Assembly: GCF_000219725.1 (NCBI RefSeq)
Contig: NC_015732.1
Span: forward strand, 2,920,972 to 2,984,971
Reading direction: 5' to 3'
Source: Gracilinema caldarium DSM 7334
GTDB taxonomy: Bacteria > Spirochaetota > Spirochaetia > Treponematales > Breznakiellaceae
DNA: 64,000 nucleotides
Part shown: piece after piece, positions 34,403 to 43,394 of the stretch
Numbering within the stretch: position 1 is the first letter of the stretch
Layout of the letters: each line of letters starts with the position of its first letter
Translations under genes and position numbers: made by a program
Notes under the pieces: generated by a model
What the model was told of the DNA's origin: nothing
The model's input: only the letters and a program-made list of their open reading frames with translations
Database searches by the model: none

Positions 34403-35205
34403 TCTGACAGGTCCAGCCCTGGCAGAGGTATCATACGGTGTGGCAAAAATTTCGGCGACTACGGCTGTTCGGCCATCACACCGGTCATAGTGCTTATATA
34501 AGCCCCTGCCGGGCTCATACACGGCCATATTTTTCACAACATAGACCATCGGAGAGTGGTAACGATGAATCGAAGACACCCCTCTATATAATTGGCAAAG
34601 CCAAGATGGTCTCGAGGTAGATTGTATCATCGGAAACGAACTATCGATGAAAGTAAAAACCTCAAACAACATTCAGAAAGATGATCTACAGAGGCTCAGA
34701 ACCCTGATTATCCTATACATGAAAAAAGAGCACCGAATCAGTAACGACAACATCCTTATCCAGAACTGGGAAGACATTCTTAAGGATCTAAGGGGCTTCA
34801 GTAAGTTAATAACTAATAGCCTGAGATGTTCTGGACTACCAGACCAAGCACATCATCCAAGCGGTATTATAATGATGGCTGCTGCTTGTCAATCTACAAC
34901 GAGCATAACGACCCAAGCAGGGAAAATCCCAAAAAACACTCACTAAAAATGAATAAGGTGATCCGGTAACAACTGGTCCTTGAATTACCCCCCCCCCATT
35001 TTTCTTTTGATAATAAGACAAAAGAAAAAATGTTTTTTGTTCCGAATTTTTCTTTAAAAGGGAAACAAACGCTTACCGGTCCTTGGGGTCGTACCGTATG
35101 AAGAATACCCTTACAGCAAGATGTAAATATGGTAACTCCTTTCCTTTACGTCCCTTTACAAAGCATTAATTTCTATCTTGTCGCAAAAGGTAAGGATAAT
35201 CATCC
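34403..35205. other. 803-bp stretch without an intact gene
   Basis: No reading frame here could be assigned. A plus-strand frame at 34647-34946 (start MKVKTSNNIQKDDLQRLR) has plausible amino-acid content but resembles nothing I know. A minus-strand frame over 34440-34660 is likewise unassigned. A C10 run lies near 34988. The stretch is likely eroded accessory DNA between the efflux block and the xylanase relic. Confidence 0.55.
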
Positions 35206-35495
35206 TTGGGTAACATTATGAATTCCCATGAAACCACCGATCCCGATACGGGGACTATGTGCATCCATCATTATAACGTAGTTACCGCTGAAAATGATAT
35301 GAAACCCCAATACCTCAGTCCTTCGAAAGGGGCATACAACTATGCAAATGCTGATAAGCTAGTCCAGTGGGCCCTGGCACAAGGAAAACAAGTTCATGGA
35401 AACATACTTACAAAATATAGCAGGCCACCATTGTGGTAAGATGAATTGCTGGGATGTGGTAAAAGAAACCAATAAGACGATACCAGATCCCGACG
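35206..35495 (+). pseudogene. Relic of a GH10 endo-1,4-beta-xylanase
   Basis: The first frame reads HHYNVVTAENDMKPQYLSP and then YNYANADKLVQWALAQGKQVHGN. This is the highly conserved start of a GH10 barrel (family form: HFNxVTAENxMKPExL and later VRGHTLVWHSQ). The frame ends at 35439. In the other frame, from about 35435, KMNCWDVVKETNKTIPD matches the family's AWDVVNEA block with the acid/base Glu region. The GHTLVWH segment and everything after the second block are missing. A deletion and a frameshift have destroyed the gene. Confidence 0.8.
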
Positions 35496-35528
35496 GGGCT
35501 GTCTCGGTTGTACTTCCGAGACAGCCCC
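35495..35528 (-). terminator. Strong hairpin downstream of the RRM gene
   Basis: GGGGCTGTCTCGG (35495-35507) pairs perfectly with CCGAGACAGCCCC (35516-35528), a 13-bp GC-rich stem with an 8-base loop. It begins a few bases after the stop of the RNA-binding protein gene. There is no T-run after it on the minus strand, so its role as a full terminator is likely but not certain. Confidence 0.6.
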
Positions 35529-35534
35529 ATTTAG

Positions 35535-35825
35535 TTACCAGCGGCCGTAGTTACCGCCATTGTCGCGATCCCGACGGGGTTTATCCATCGCTTCATTAAC
35601 CTTGAGGCGGCGGCCGTCAAATTCAAAACCGTTGGTTGCTGCAATTGCAGCCTGAGCTTCTGCATCGGTGCTCATTTCCACAAAGCCAAAGCCCTTGGAA
35701 TAGCCTGTATCACGGTCGGTGATGATTTTTACCGATTCAACGTTTCCATAGGAAGCGAAGAGATTGCGGAGGCTGTCTTCGAAGGTGTTGTAAGAGAGAT
35801 TGCCGACATAAAGTTTTTTAGCCAT
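35535..35825 (-). CDS. RRM-domain RNA-binding protein
   Basis: This is a 96-residue protein made almost wholly of one RNA recognition motif. RNP2 is KKLYVGNLSY at the N-terminus, and RNP1 is SKGFGFVEM near residue 42. The tail is short and rich in Arg, Gly and Asp (DKPRRDRDNGGNYGRW). Bacterial proteins of this type bind RNA and are often cold-induced, as in cyanobacterial Rbp proteins. I chose the ATG at 35825 because RNP2 follows directly; an ATG 13 codons upstream would add an unrelated leader. A long upstream region without genes may be an untranslated leader with regulatory structure. Confidence 0.92.
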   Translation of the reverse strand: MAKKLYVGNLSYNTFEDSLRNLFASYGNVESVKIITDRDTGYSKGFGFVEMSTDAEAQAAIAATNGFEFDGRRLKVNEAMDKPRRDRDNGGNYGRW

Positions 35826-36150
35826 ATTTGGCCTACCTTTGCCCGAATGACTCGGGGCTTTCAAAATCCGCCTATCCAGGATAAGCGCTTTTCCCGGTTA
35901 ATTTCTGTGCACCTATGCTACAGAAGTCCAGGGCAGAGCAAAGAGACGGACTGAACGGACAGCACTTTTCACGATAACTTTAATTTCCAAGTCGGTTTTC
36001 TTGAAGATCGGCCAGGGAAAGGCAGGCATCAAAAACTTCGAAAGGAGCGTAACAGTAGAAAATGTAGCAGTAGCGTTTTGAGTTTCTCTCACTCTTCTTG
36101 TAAGCTACTCTATTTACAGGATAAGGTCAATAGCTGCCAGGGGATTACCT
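35826..36150 (-). other. Long non-coding region upstream of the RRM gene
   Basis: These 325 bases hold no gene. On the minus strand the last part shows small potential stems: CCCGA/TCGGG just before the start codon, and a GCTTATCC/GGATAGGC pair further up. A TTGACC near 36137-36142 followed at 17 bp by TAGCTT could be a weak promoter. The region may be a structured 5' leader. Confidence 0.4.
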
Positions 36151-36187
36151 AAAAAAAAGGCTATTGGACAGACAAATTCCAATAGCC
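36151..36187 (-). terminator. Rho-independent terminator of the chemoreceptor gene
   Basis: On the minus strand GGCTATTGGA pairs with TCCAATAGCC over a 9-base loop, and eight T residues follow directly. This is a textbook intrinsic terminator placed about 50 bp after the MCP stop codon. Confidence 0.88.
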
Positions 36188-36203
36188 CATAAAGTAATAG
36201 GGA

Positions 36204-36229
36204 CCACTAAAAACTGAAGTTTTTAGTGG
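36204..36229 (-). repeat. Perfect hairpin between the MCP stop and its terminator
   Basis: CCACTAAAAAC pairs with GTTTTTAGTGG around a four-base loop (11-bp stem). It lies 10 bp after the MCP stop codon and before the terminator. It lacks a T-run and may protect the 3' end of the mRNA. Confidence 0.5.
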
Positions 36230-36239
36230 CATCCTTATA

Positions 36240-38393
36240 TTACACCTCACCTTTCAGCTTAAAGCTCGCAATTCCCTGATAAATAGATTCTATGGCCCGC
36301 TGATTTTCTTCGCTGAGCTCATGTACATGGGTGGTTGTTGCAACAATCTCATCTAGTGCTTTCGATGCTTCCGCAACAGCATTTCGTATCTCCTCAGTTA
36401 CCTGCAACAAATTCCCCATCTCGCCCTTAATCTGTTTACTGCCACTTTCCGTTTCTCCGGCAAAATCCTGTACCTTGCTGGTTATCGTAGTAATTTCATT
36501 CAGGGCAGCACCAACCTCCTTAGAGGCAGCTTGCTGTTCAAGCATTGCAAAACGCATCTGTTCCCTGCTGGAATTGACTTCCTGAATTCCCGTATTGATA
36601 GCAATAAAACTTTCGCTCACCCTTTGGGAACTTTCCACCACCTTGTTAATCACTTCCTGAATCGATTTCAGATTCGAAGCAATGCTTTTTGAATGACTTG
36701 CCGCATTTTCTGCCAGTTTTCTGATTTCATCGGCCACCACTGCAAAGCCCCGACCATGCTCTCCCGCATGGGCAGCCTCAATAGCCGCATTCATCGCCAA
36801 CAGGTTTGTACGGGCGGCAATACCGGAAATCAGGCTGTTAGCTTCCTGCAAGGCCCTGGACTGTTCTGTAATCTGACCAATCTGATCGATGAGAGGTTCT
36901 AGAGTACTCTTACCTGCCTCACTGGCCTTAACAAGACCTTCAATTTTAGAGTTGCCCGCTTCAAGGGATTCCTGCATTCGCTTAATCGACTCCAGCATCT
37001 GACGGATCGATGCGGTCGATTCGGTGACCGCTGCAGACTGGGTCTCGATTTGCCCTTTAAGCTCTGAAATATTAGAAAGGAATTGTTCTATGGTAGCAGC
37101 ACTCTCGGTTACACTGGCAGACTGGTGCAATACATTTTGATGAATCGTCTTAAGGGTTGCCCCGATTTCTTCCGTAGCGGTAGCACTTTGCTCCATTTCC
37201 GAAGATAATCGTTCACCAAGTTTCCTTAAAGCTACCGTTTCTTCACGGATACTTCGAATAATTGAGCTAAGTTGGGTGGTAAAACTGTTAAAATATTGGG
37301 ACATTTTCCCAAGCTCAGAGGAATCCTTCACTTCAATTTCCTGGGATAGATCTCCTTCCCCCCGGGCAATAGAATCAAAGGTATGCATCACCTGAACTAT
37401 TGGCTTTCGAATCGAACGGGCAAACACAATCCCAATGGTCACCATACCGATTATAAGGATCAGAACCATTGCCATGGTTGCTATAAAACCAGCGGTATAT
37501 TGTTTTTCAGTTTTGACAGAACGGTCAATAATGCTGGCCAGTTCGCTTTTTACTACTTCGTTAATACTCGTTACCAGACCTGTACCCTGTTTCCACAGTT
37601 CTTCATAGGAAATGTTATAACCGGACAACCAGGTACCGGACATACTCTTATAAAAAACGTCAAACATTGCATCCTGTATTAAGTTATAGGCATCGCTGGA
37701 AAGAATTCCATTTATCGCATCCCTAGTTCCGCTACTATAAATAAGCGCAGGACTTTTTAGATTTATCTCAAAGGCTTCAAATTTTTCGATAAGGTCAAGC
37801 AGTCGGTTTTTATCGGCTATTCTCTGATTGCCTGCTAGAATACTGCCCAATTCGCCCCGGGTTGCGGCTAATGATTCCTGTGCTTGCATTAAAATTCCCA
37901 TGGAGGACATTATTTTACCGATTCCCCCAATGGTAGGTTGATTGACTGCCTTATTAGAAATGGACAATAGACTTTGAATGATCGCGGTGTATTCATCAAA
38001 CACATCATAGAAAGACTTATATATTTTACCATCTACCATAGCCCTGACGGTTTGTAGTTTTTGTCGTATCTCATCCTTCTCATTTTTTATATAAGAAGCC
38101 TTTGCCACATCCTTAAGCCACCGTTCAAGCTCGGCATCCACTTGAGTCCGTTCAGTCTGTATACTATCCATTTCTTTACCTGAACTGGCATAGATGCTGG
38201 AGAGGCCCCGTTCTCGTTGCAAAGCCGTAACCAGATCTCCGGTTAACCCCATAATTTTGATATTCTTTTGCTGACTTTTATACAGCAGATAATCAGTGGA
38301 ATTCTTATGAAAGTTCATCCCTTCCCGTATAAGAAAAAAACCAAGGGGGATGAGAAACAGCATTAACAGCCGGCTTCGAATTGACAAGCTCAT
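36240..38393 (-). CDS. Methyl-accepting chemotaxis protein with NIT sensor domain
   Basis: The 717-residue receptor has a first membrane helix at residues 8-23. A periplasmic nitrate/nitrite-sensing-type (NIT) region follows, recognised by [20 protein letters not shown] and the later [16 protein letters not shown] second membrane helix lies at about 305-328 ([18 protein letters not shown]). HAMP occupies about 330-385. The long signalling coiled coil has the tip [20 protein letters not shown] and [20 protein letters not shown], which binds CheA and CheW. Multiple Glu/Gln pairs are likely methylation sites. The ligand may be nitrate, nitrite or another small anion. SD GGGAGG precedes the ATG, and a clear terminator follows. 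Confidence 0.93.
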   Translation of the reverse strand: MSLSIRSRLLMLFLIPLGFFLIREGMNFHKNSTDYLLYKSQQKNIKIMGLTGDLVTALQRERGLSSIYASSGKEMDSIQTERTQVDAELERWLKDVAKASYIKNEKDEIRQKLQTVRAMVDGKIYKSFYDVFDEYTAIIQSLLSISNKAVNQPTIGGIGKIMSSMGILMQAQESLAATRGELGSILAGNQRIADKNRLLDLIEKFEAFEINLKSPALIYSSGTRDAINGILSSDAYNLIQDAMFDVFYKSMSGTWLSGYNISYEELWKQGTGLVTSINEVVKSELASIIDRSVKTEKQYTAGFIATMAMVLILIIGMVTIGIVFARSIRKPIVQVMHTFDSIARGEGDLSQEIEVKDSSELGKMSQYFNSFTTQLSSIIRSIREETVALRKLGERLSSEMEQSATATEEIGATLKTIHQNVLHQSASVTESAATIEQFLSNISELKGQIETQSAAVTESTASIRQMLESIKRMQESLEAGNSKIEGLVKASEAGKSTLEPLIDQIGQITEQSRALQEANSLISGIAARTNLLAMNAAIEAAHAGEHGRGFAVVADEIRKLAENAASHSKSIASNLKSIQEVINKVVESSQRVSESFIAINTGIQEVNSSREQMRFAMLEQQAASKEVGAALNEITTITSKVQDFAGETESGSKQIKGEMGNLLQVTEEIRNAVAEASKALDEIVATTTHVHELSEENQRAIESIYQGIASFKLKGEV

Positions 38394-38535
38394 AAGGAAC
38401 CTCCCTCTTCATTATAACTAAGCAAGACTCTTTTTCAAGATAATTGCTCTAGCATAAAACCACTTCGCAAATACTATTAGATTTACACCGATGTTCCAAT
38501 ATATTATAGTTTGCTAAAGAGGTTATCCTTGTGCT

Positions 38536-40236
38536 ATGAAATCGATTAGAAAATACTTCCAACGCCAATTACTGTTCGCAATTATGCTAGGGGTTGTTAT
38601 TTATTCTCTGCTTCTGGGAGCATATCTGCTCTTACAGGATTACAGTACATTATTAATGAATTCGCGAATTATATTTGGCGGTTTAAATACTATTTATACT
38701 TCAGGAACTCTGGATGACGCAATCATTGAATTAATTACAAAGTATATACCAGAAAACAAGTTTGCAGAACTCAAGGCTCAGCAAAACCGTACCGGTCTCG
38801 AAGCTGAGGGGAGAAGAGTCTCTGCACTTCTACAGGAAATGAGGAATCAACATTTACAACGAGTTGTCATTCTGATTGAATTTGAGAACCTCTTTATTTT
38901 CATTCTTTTATTCATCATCGTATTTCTTTTTAGCAATACCTATAGGTTTGTAAAAAAATCCCTTGTATTCACACAAAATACACTATTGTATTTTAATCAA
39001 GCCCTTTTCAATCGACACACCCTAAAGGAAATACGAAATGATAGTATCCCTTACCAAGAAATGCAAGAATTTGGCAATTTCTTTACTAATACCATGGATA
39101 TGATAGAGATTATCCAAGAATTACAATCCATGGATTTAAGTTTTTCGATCGAAGCTTTTATCGACCGGTTTGGCAGTGTATTTTGTTCAGATAAATATCA
39201 GAATCTCATTCCCTGTGACCGCTTTTCTCTTGCCTTGTATAACAACAATCAAAACACCCTGGTGGCCTTTCATGCCACTGTCCGAGGGAATAGACCGGTA
39301 TTTCTTAACAAAGGATTTACCCAAAGTTTGCATGACACCTCCCTTAAGACCATAGTGGACCGCAGATTGCCTTATAGAATCATCAATAATCTGCAGGAGA
39401 AAAACAGTCTTTCTGCCCAGCTCTTACTAAAAGAGGGTATTTCTTCAAATCTTACAATTCCCATTATTGTAAACCAGCGACTGCTCGGATTTATCTTTTT
39501 TGCCCACAGCCAACCTAACATGTATACCGATGATATGGGAAATGTAGCCCTTTTAGTAGCCAGTATCCTTAACAGCAGGATTTTTTATTCTTACGCTCTG
39601 CAAACTTCTCTAGCCTTATTTGGTGATGGAATCGTTAATATTGTAGAATTTAAAGATGATGAAACCGCAGATCATACCCGCCGGGTTTCTTTGTACGCAT
39701 CACTCATTGCAGAGGTACTCCAGGGACAGGGGAAAATCACTCCTCAGAAAACAGAGGAAATTCGTTTCTTTGCACCACTCCATGATTTAGGCAAAATTGC
39801 AATCCCCGATTCTATTCTCTTAAAACCAGGTAAACTGACCGATGAAGAATGGGCTATTATGAAACAACATCCTGTTATTGGAGGAAAACTGCTTAAAAAT
39901 GCCAATGATCAATTTATTAATCAGCTTGGGTTTGGCATGCTTCATACCGCCTACAACATTGTTATGGACCACCATGAATGGTGGAACGGTACAGGGTATC
40001 CCCAGGGGAAACAGGGAATGGACATTTCCCTGGAAGGCCAGATTGTTGCCATAGCCGATGTATTCGATGCCCTTACCACCAAGCGACCTTACAAAGAAGC
40101 CTTTCCTATCGATCAGGCATTACATATGCTACAATTGCAGGCTGGCACCCATTTTAATCCCGAATTGATTGACATTTTTATAGAAAAACGGCCACATATT
40201 GTTCAAATTTATCAGAACTATTATGTATTGGGATAA
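38536..40236 (+). CDS. Membrane HD-GYP phosphodiesterase with GAF-like sensor
   Basis: The 566-residue protein has two membrane helices (about 14-35 and 115-138), which enclose a short periplasmic domain. A GAF-like region covers about 200-355. The C-terminal HD-GYP domain includes DHTRRVSLYASLIAE, HDLGKIAIPDSILLKPGKL, MKQHPVIGGKLL, HHEWWNGTGYPQG and VFDALTTKRPYK. The HD metal residues and the GYP loop are intact, so hydrolysis of cyclic di-GMP is expected. It is divergent from the chemoreceptor gene, which suggests but does not prove a common behavioural role. The stop overlaps the radical SAM gene. Confidence 0.93.
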   Translation: MKSIRKYFQRQLLFAIMLGVVIYSLLLGAYLLLQDYSTLLMNSRIIFGGLNTIYTSGTLDDAIIELITKYIPENKFAELKAQQNRTGLEAEGRRVSALLQEMRNQHLQRVVILIEFENLFIFILLFIIVFLFSNTYRFVKKSLVFTQNTLLYFNQALFNRHTLKEIRNDSIPYQEMQEFGNFFTNTMDMIEIIQELQSMDLSFSIEAFIDRFGSVFCSDKYQNLIPCDRFSLALYNNNQNTLVAFHATVRGNRPVFLNKGFTQSLHDTSLKTIVDRRLPYRIINNLQEKNSLSAQLLLKEGISSNLTIPIIVNQRLLGFIFFAHSQPNMYTDDMGNVALLVASILNSRIFYSYALQTSLALFGDGIVNIVEFKDDETADHTRRVSLYASLIAEVLQGQGKITPQKTEEIRFFAPLHDLGKIAIPDSILLKPGKLTDEEWAIMKQHPVIGGKLLKNANDQFINQLGFGMLHTAYNIVMDHHEWWNGTGYPQGKQGMDISLEGQIVAIADVFDALTTKRPYKEAFPIDQALHMLQLQAGTHFNPELIDIFIEKRPHIVQIYQNYYVLG

Positions 40237-41263
40237 TCTATATACATCTTGCACCCTTTGCCCCCGCAACTGCGGTGTAGACCGACTGGCGGGCCAGCGG
40301 GGCTTTTGCGGGGAAACCGCAGACCTCAGAATTGCAGTAGCTAACATACACCGGGGAGAAGAACCACCCCTTACCGGCCTCGGTGGTTCGGGAACTATTT
40401 TTATAACCGGCTGTACCCTAGGCTGCGCATTCTGTCAGAACTGGCAAGTGTCTCACAGTGGCATGGGTCGGGTAGTGAAAACCGATGAATTCGCCGCTAT
40501 CTGCCTCGCTCTGCAAAGGGCAGGAGCGGAGAACATCAATATCGTAACCGGAAGCCATGCCATCCCCGCAATCATCACAGGCATTACACAGGCACGGAAA
40601 GAAGGGTTACAAATCCCGATCCTTTGGAATTCCTCAAGCTATGAATCAGCTCAGGTACTGCTGAACGCAGAACCTTATATTGATGTATTCCTCCCGGACC
40701 TGAAAACACTCGACAACACATTTGCGGGCCGCTACTTTAATGCTGCCGATTATCCGGAGGCAGCTACAAAGGCTATTCTTGCCATGATTTCTATGAAAGA
40801 GTTACGGTATGGCCCCTGTCGTAAAGCCCTTGAGGCTGCACATACAGGGGCACCGGTCGCAGCGGATTGGCCCCTTATTCTGGAATCCGGTGTGGTGATT
40901 CGGCACCTGGTTCTACCAGATCGACTCGAAGATACCCGAGCAGTTCTGCAATGGTTTGCCGAACACGCACAAGGGAAAGCGCTAATTTCTGTAATGACCC
41001 AGTATACTCCGGTGAAAAGCCCCAAAAATCGATTTGCCAAGGAACTACCTGACCGGTATGTTGGAGAACGTGAATTCGAGATAATCCAAAGATGGTTCGA
41101 GGAATTCGATATAGAAGACGGGTTTTATCAGGAGCTAGTCCCAGATGATGCTTGGCTTCCTGATTTTATGAAAACAAACCCCTTTTCATCAGAGCTTTCG
41201 GTCCCGATCTGGCACTGGGAACATGGGTTTATACCAAATGACACACCACCTCTTTCCGGATAA
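40223..41263 (+). CDS. Radical SAM protein, PflA/PflX-like
   Basis: The 346-residue enzyme begins with a cysteine motif CTLCPRNCGVDRLAGQRGFCG. The radical SAM cluster-binding motif GCTLGCAFCQNWQVS (CxxxCxxC) follows near residue 65. Proteins of this type (COG1313) resemble pyruvate formate-lyase activases and may activate a glycyl-radical enzyme, but the target is not known. I chose the ATG at 40223, which overlaps the HD-GYP stop by 14 bp, because the first Cys motif follows within ten residues. An ATG at 40199 would add eight residues and no visible ribosome site. No glycyl-radical enzyme gene is nearby. Confidence 0.88.
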   Translation: MYWDNLYTSCTLCPRNCGVDRLAGQRGFCGETADLRIAVANIHRGEEPPLTGLGGSGTIFITGCTLGCAFCQNWQVSHSGMGRVVKTDEFAAICLALQRAGAENINIVTGSHAIPAIITGITQARKEGLQIPILWNSSSYESAQVLLNAEPYIDVFLPDLKTLDNTFAGRYFNAADYPEAATKAILAMISMKELRYGPCRKALEAAHTGAPVAADWPLILESGVVIRHLVLPDRLEDTRAVLQWFAEHAQGKALISVMTQYTPVKSPKNRFAKELPDRYVGEREFEIIQRWFEEFDIEDGFYQELVPDDAWLPDFMKTNPFSSELSVPIWHWEHGFIPNDTPPLSG

Positions 41264-41316
41264 CCTGGCATGCCCTAGCATATTATATTATTAAAACAAA
41301 ATTCGTTATAATTTTA

Positions 41317-41346
41317 TTTACAAAACCGGTTTAACAGTCATATACT
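41317..41346 (+). promoter_or_regulatory. Probable sigma70 promoter of the glucan operon
   Basis: TTTACA at 41317-41322 and TATACT at 41341-41346 are 18 bp apart. The pair stands about 50 bp before the malQ ATG, which has its own GGAGGGG ribosome site. A second TATAGT lies 10 bp further on. Confidence 0.55.
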
Positions 41347-41398
41347 CATGGTATAGTGTCGAATATAATGTTCATGGTACTCACAATGTGGAGGGGTT

Positions 41399-43375
41399 AT
41401 GCATCTTTCGAATCAGACTAAACGGCTTACCGGTGTTGCAGTACCGTTAGGGGCTTTGAAAACCCAGCACAGTATTGGGGTTGGAGAGTTTCCGGACCTG
41501 GTAGAACTTGCTCATCTTTGTAAATCCTGTGGCATTGGACTGATTCAACTGTTGCCAGTAAACGATTCAGGCTTTCAAAGTTCTCCCTATAGTGCACTGA
41601 CAGCCTTTGCACTGCATCCTCTATATCTCCGTATCAGCGATATGGAAGAAGCCTCGGGCTTTGAAAAAAAACTACAAGAACTCAAAGCTCGCTTCGAAAA
41701 CCTTCCCCGTTTCGCTTACGGCCCCCTCCAGGATGCTAAATTGGCACTACTGCGGGAAATCTTCCAGAAAAACAAGAAAAAAATCTTCGCGAATGCCGAA
41801 CCAGGCAAAAAACTACATACCTGGATACAGCAAAACCCCTGGATTATCGATTACGCGGTGTACCGGCGCCTTAAAGATGTGCACCATGGGGCGCACTGGA
41901 ATGCATGGAATTACTATAAAGAAGTGAAGGATAAACTCATCCAGGAGTTATGGGACAACTCTGAGTATAAAGAAGAACACCTTTTTTGGGTTTGGATACA
42001 GGCAGCCCTGGACCATCAATTTACCAAGGCGGCTCAAACGATCCGGGACATGGGTATTATTCTAAAAGGAGATATTCCCATATTGATGAATGAAGACTCG
42101 GCCGATGTCTGGGCCCATAGTGAATTATTCTATCGGGACCTTTCCGCAGGGGCACCACCAGAACCCCTTAATCCTCTGGGACAAAACTGGCAATTTCCCA
42201 TCTATAATTGGGACGCCCTCGAGAAATCGGGCTTTGCTTGGTGGATACATAGACTCCGCCTCGCCTCCCGTTATTACAGTGCCTTCAGAATTGACCATGT
42301 ACTAGGATTTTTCCGAATCTGGGCTACATCCCGTAAAAATATGTCCGCAGCTCTGGGACACTTTGTCCCATCGGTACCAATTACCACTGAAGAACTCTCT
42401 AACCTTGGATTCGATGACAGCCGTATCAGATGGCTCGTCCAACCACACATTCCTACTCATGAATTATTCGAAGCCATGCAGGGAGACCCGACTACCGAGG
42501 CTGCGGTACGAAAAGCCTGTGCCAAAGCACTGACCCGGATAGGCAATGAAGAACTCTGGCTTTTTAACAATGCTATATCAGGAGAAATCGATATACAGGC
42601 TCTGGATATCCATCATTCACTAAAAGAATATCTTTTAAGAGCCTGGAGAAATCGGGTTCTCATTCCACAAGAGGATAAAACCTACTATCCAAGCTGGACT
42701 TACTGGGATACCCGTGCCTTTCCAACCCTTTCAGAATCGGAACGACGGAATCTTGAAAGCCTCATTCAGCAAAAACGGCTTGAATCAGAACAGCTTTGGG
42801 AAGACCAGGGCAGGAAGCTCCTCTCCACCTTTCTGCATGCTACCGATATGATACCTTGTGCAGAAGATTTAGGTACAATTCCGGAGTGCGTTCCTAGGGT
42901 ACTGCAGGAGTTAGGCATATTGAGCTTAAAAATTGTGCGATGGACCCGCCGTTGGGGTGAATGGGGAGAGCCCTATATTCCTTTTACCGAATATCCTGAA
43001 TTATCTGTCTGCACACCCGCAGTACATGATACTTCAACGGTTCGGCAATGGTGGGAAACCGAAGCTGACCGTGAACAGTTCCGTCAGTTCATCAATGTAC
43101 CCTACATAAATGACCGCTATACCCCAGAAACCGCTGAACTTCTGTTCAGCCACATCATGCAAACTAGATCTCGATTCTGCATTTTTCAGATTCAGGACCT
43201 GTTGCACCTTTCACTTCAATGGTATGCCGAGGATCCTGAGGATGAACGGATCAATGTCCCGGGTAGTGTAAATGACTTTAACTGGACCTATCGCCTGCCC
43301 AGCACATTAGAAACCATTCAAAAAGATGAGACGTTTATTGCAGCCTGTAAAAGGCTTACTTCAAATCGAAGGTGA
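41399..43375 (+). CDS. malQ: 4-alpha-glucanotransferase
   Basis: This 658-residue GH77 enzyme (amylomaltase) transfers alpha-1,4-glucan segments between maltodextrins. Recognisable segments are GIGLIQLLPVNDSGFQSSPYS near residue 50, the nucleophile Asp in YSAFRIDHVLGFFRIW, the acid/base Glu in PCAEDLGTIPECV, and a late Asp in AVHDTSTVRQWW. All three carboxylates are present. The chain is longer than E. coli-type cores in the middle insert. It leads an operon with a GH13 protein 19 bp downstream and an HD protein, and a promoter lies upstream. Confidence 0.95.
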   Translation: MHLSNQTKRLTGVAVPLGALKTQHSIGVGEFPDLVELAHLCKSCGIGLIQLLPVNDSGFQSSPYSALTAFALHPLYLRISDMEEASGFEKKLQELKARFENLPRFAYGPLQDAKLALLREIFQKNKKKIFANAEPGKKLHTWIQQNPWIIDYAVYRRLKDVHHGAHWNAWNYYKEVKDKLIQELWDNSEYKEEHLFWVWIQAALDHQFTKAAQTIRDMGIILKGDIPILMNEDSADVWAHSELFYRDLSAGAPPEPLNPLGQNWQFPIYNWDALEKSGFAWWIHRLRLASRYYSAFRIDHVLGFFRIWATSRKNMSAALGHFVPSVPITTEELSNLGFDDSRIRWLVQPHIPTHELFEAMQGDPTTEAAVRKACAKALTRIGNEELWLFNNAISGEIDIQALDIHHSLKEYLLRAWRNRVLIPQEDKTYYPSWTYWDTRAFPTLSESERRNLESLIQQKRLESEQLWEDQGRKLLSTFLHATDMIPCAEDLGTIPECVPRVLQELGILSLKIVRWTRRWGEWGEPYIPFTEYPELSVCTPAVHDTSTVRQWWETEADREQFRQFINVPYINDRYTPETAELLFSHIMQTRSRFCIFQIQDLLHLSLQWYAEDPEDERINVPGSVNDFNWTYRLPSTLETIQKDETFIAACKRLTSNRR

Positions 43376-43394
43376 TGGTAAAAGGAACACAATT

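Noticed and set aside
34647-34946. 99-residue plus-strand frame between efflux block and xylanase relic
   Set aside because: It has plausible composition but no family match and no ribosome site; kept only as part of the unassigned stretch.
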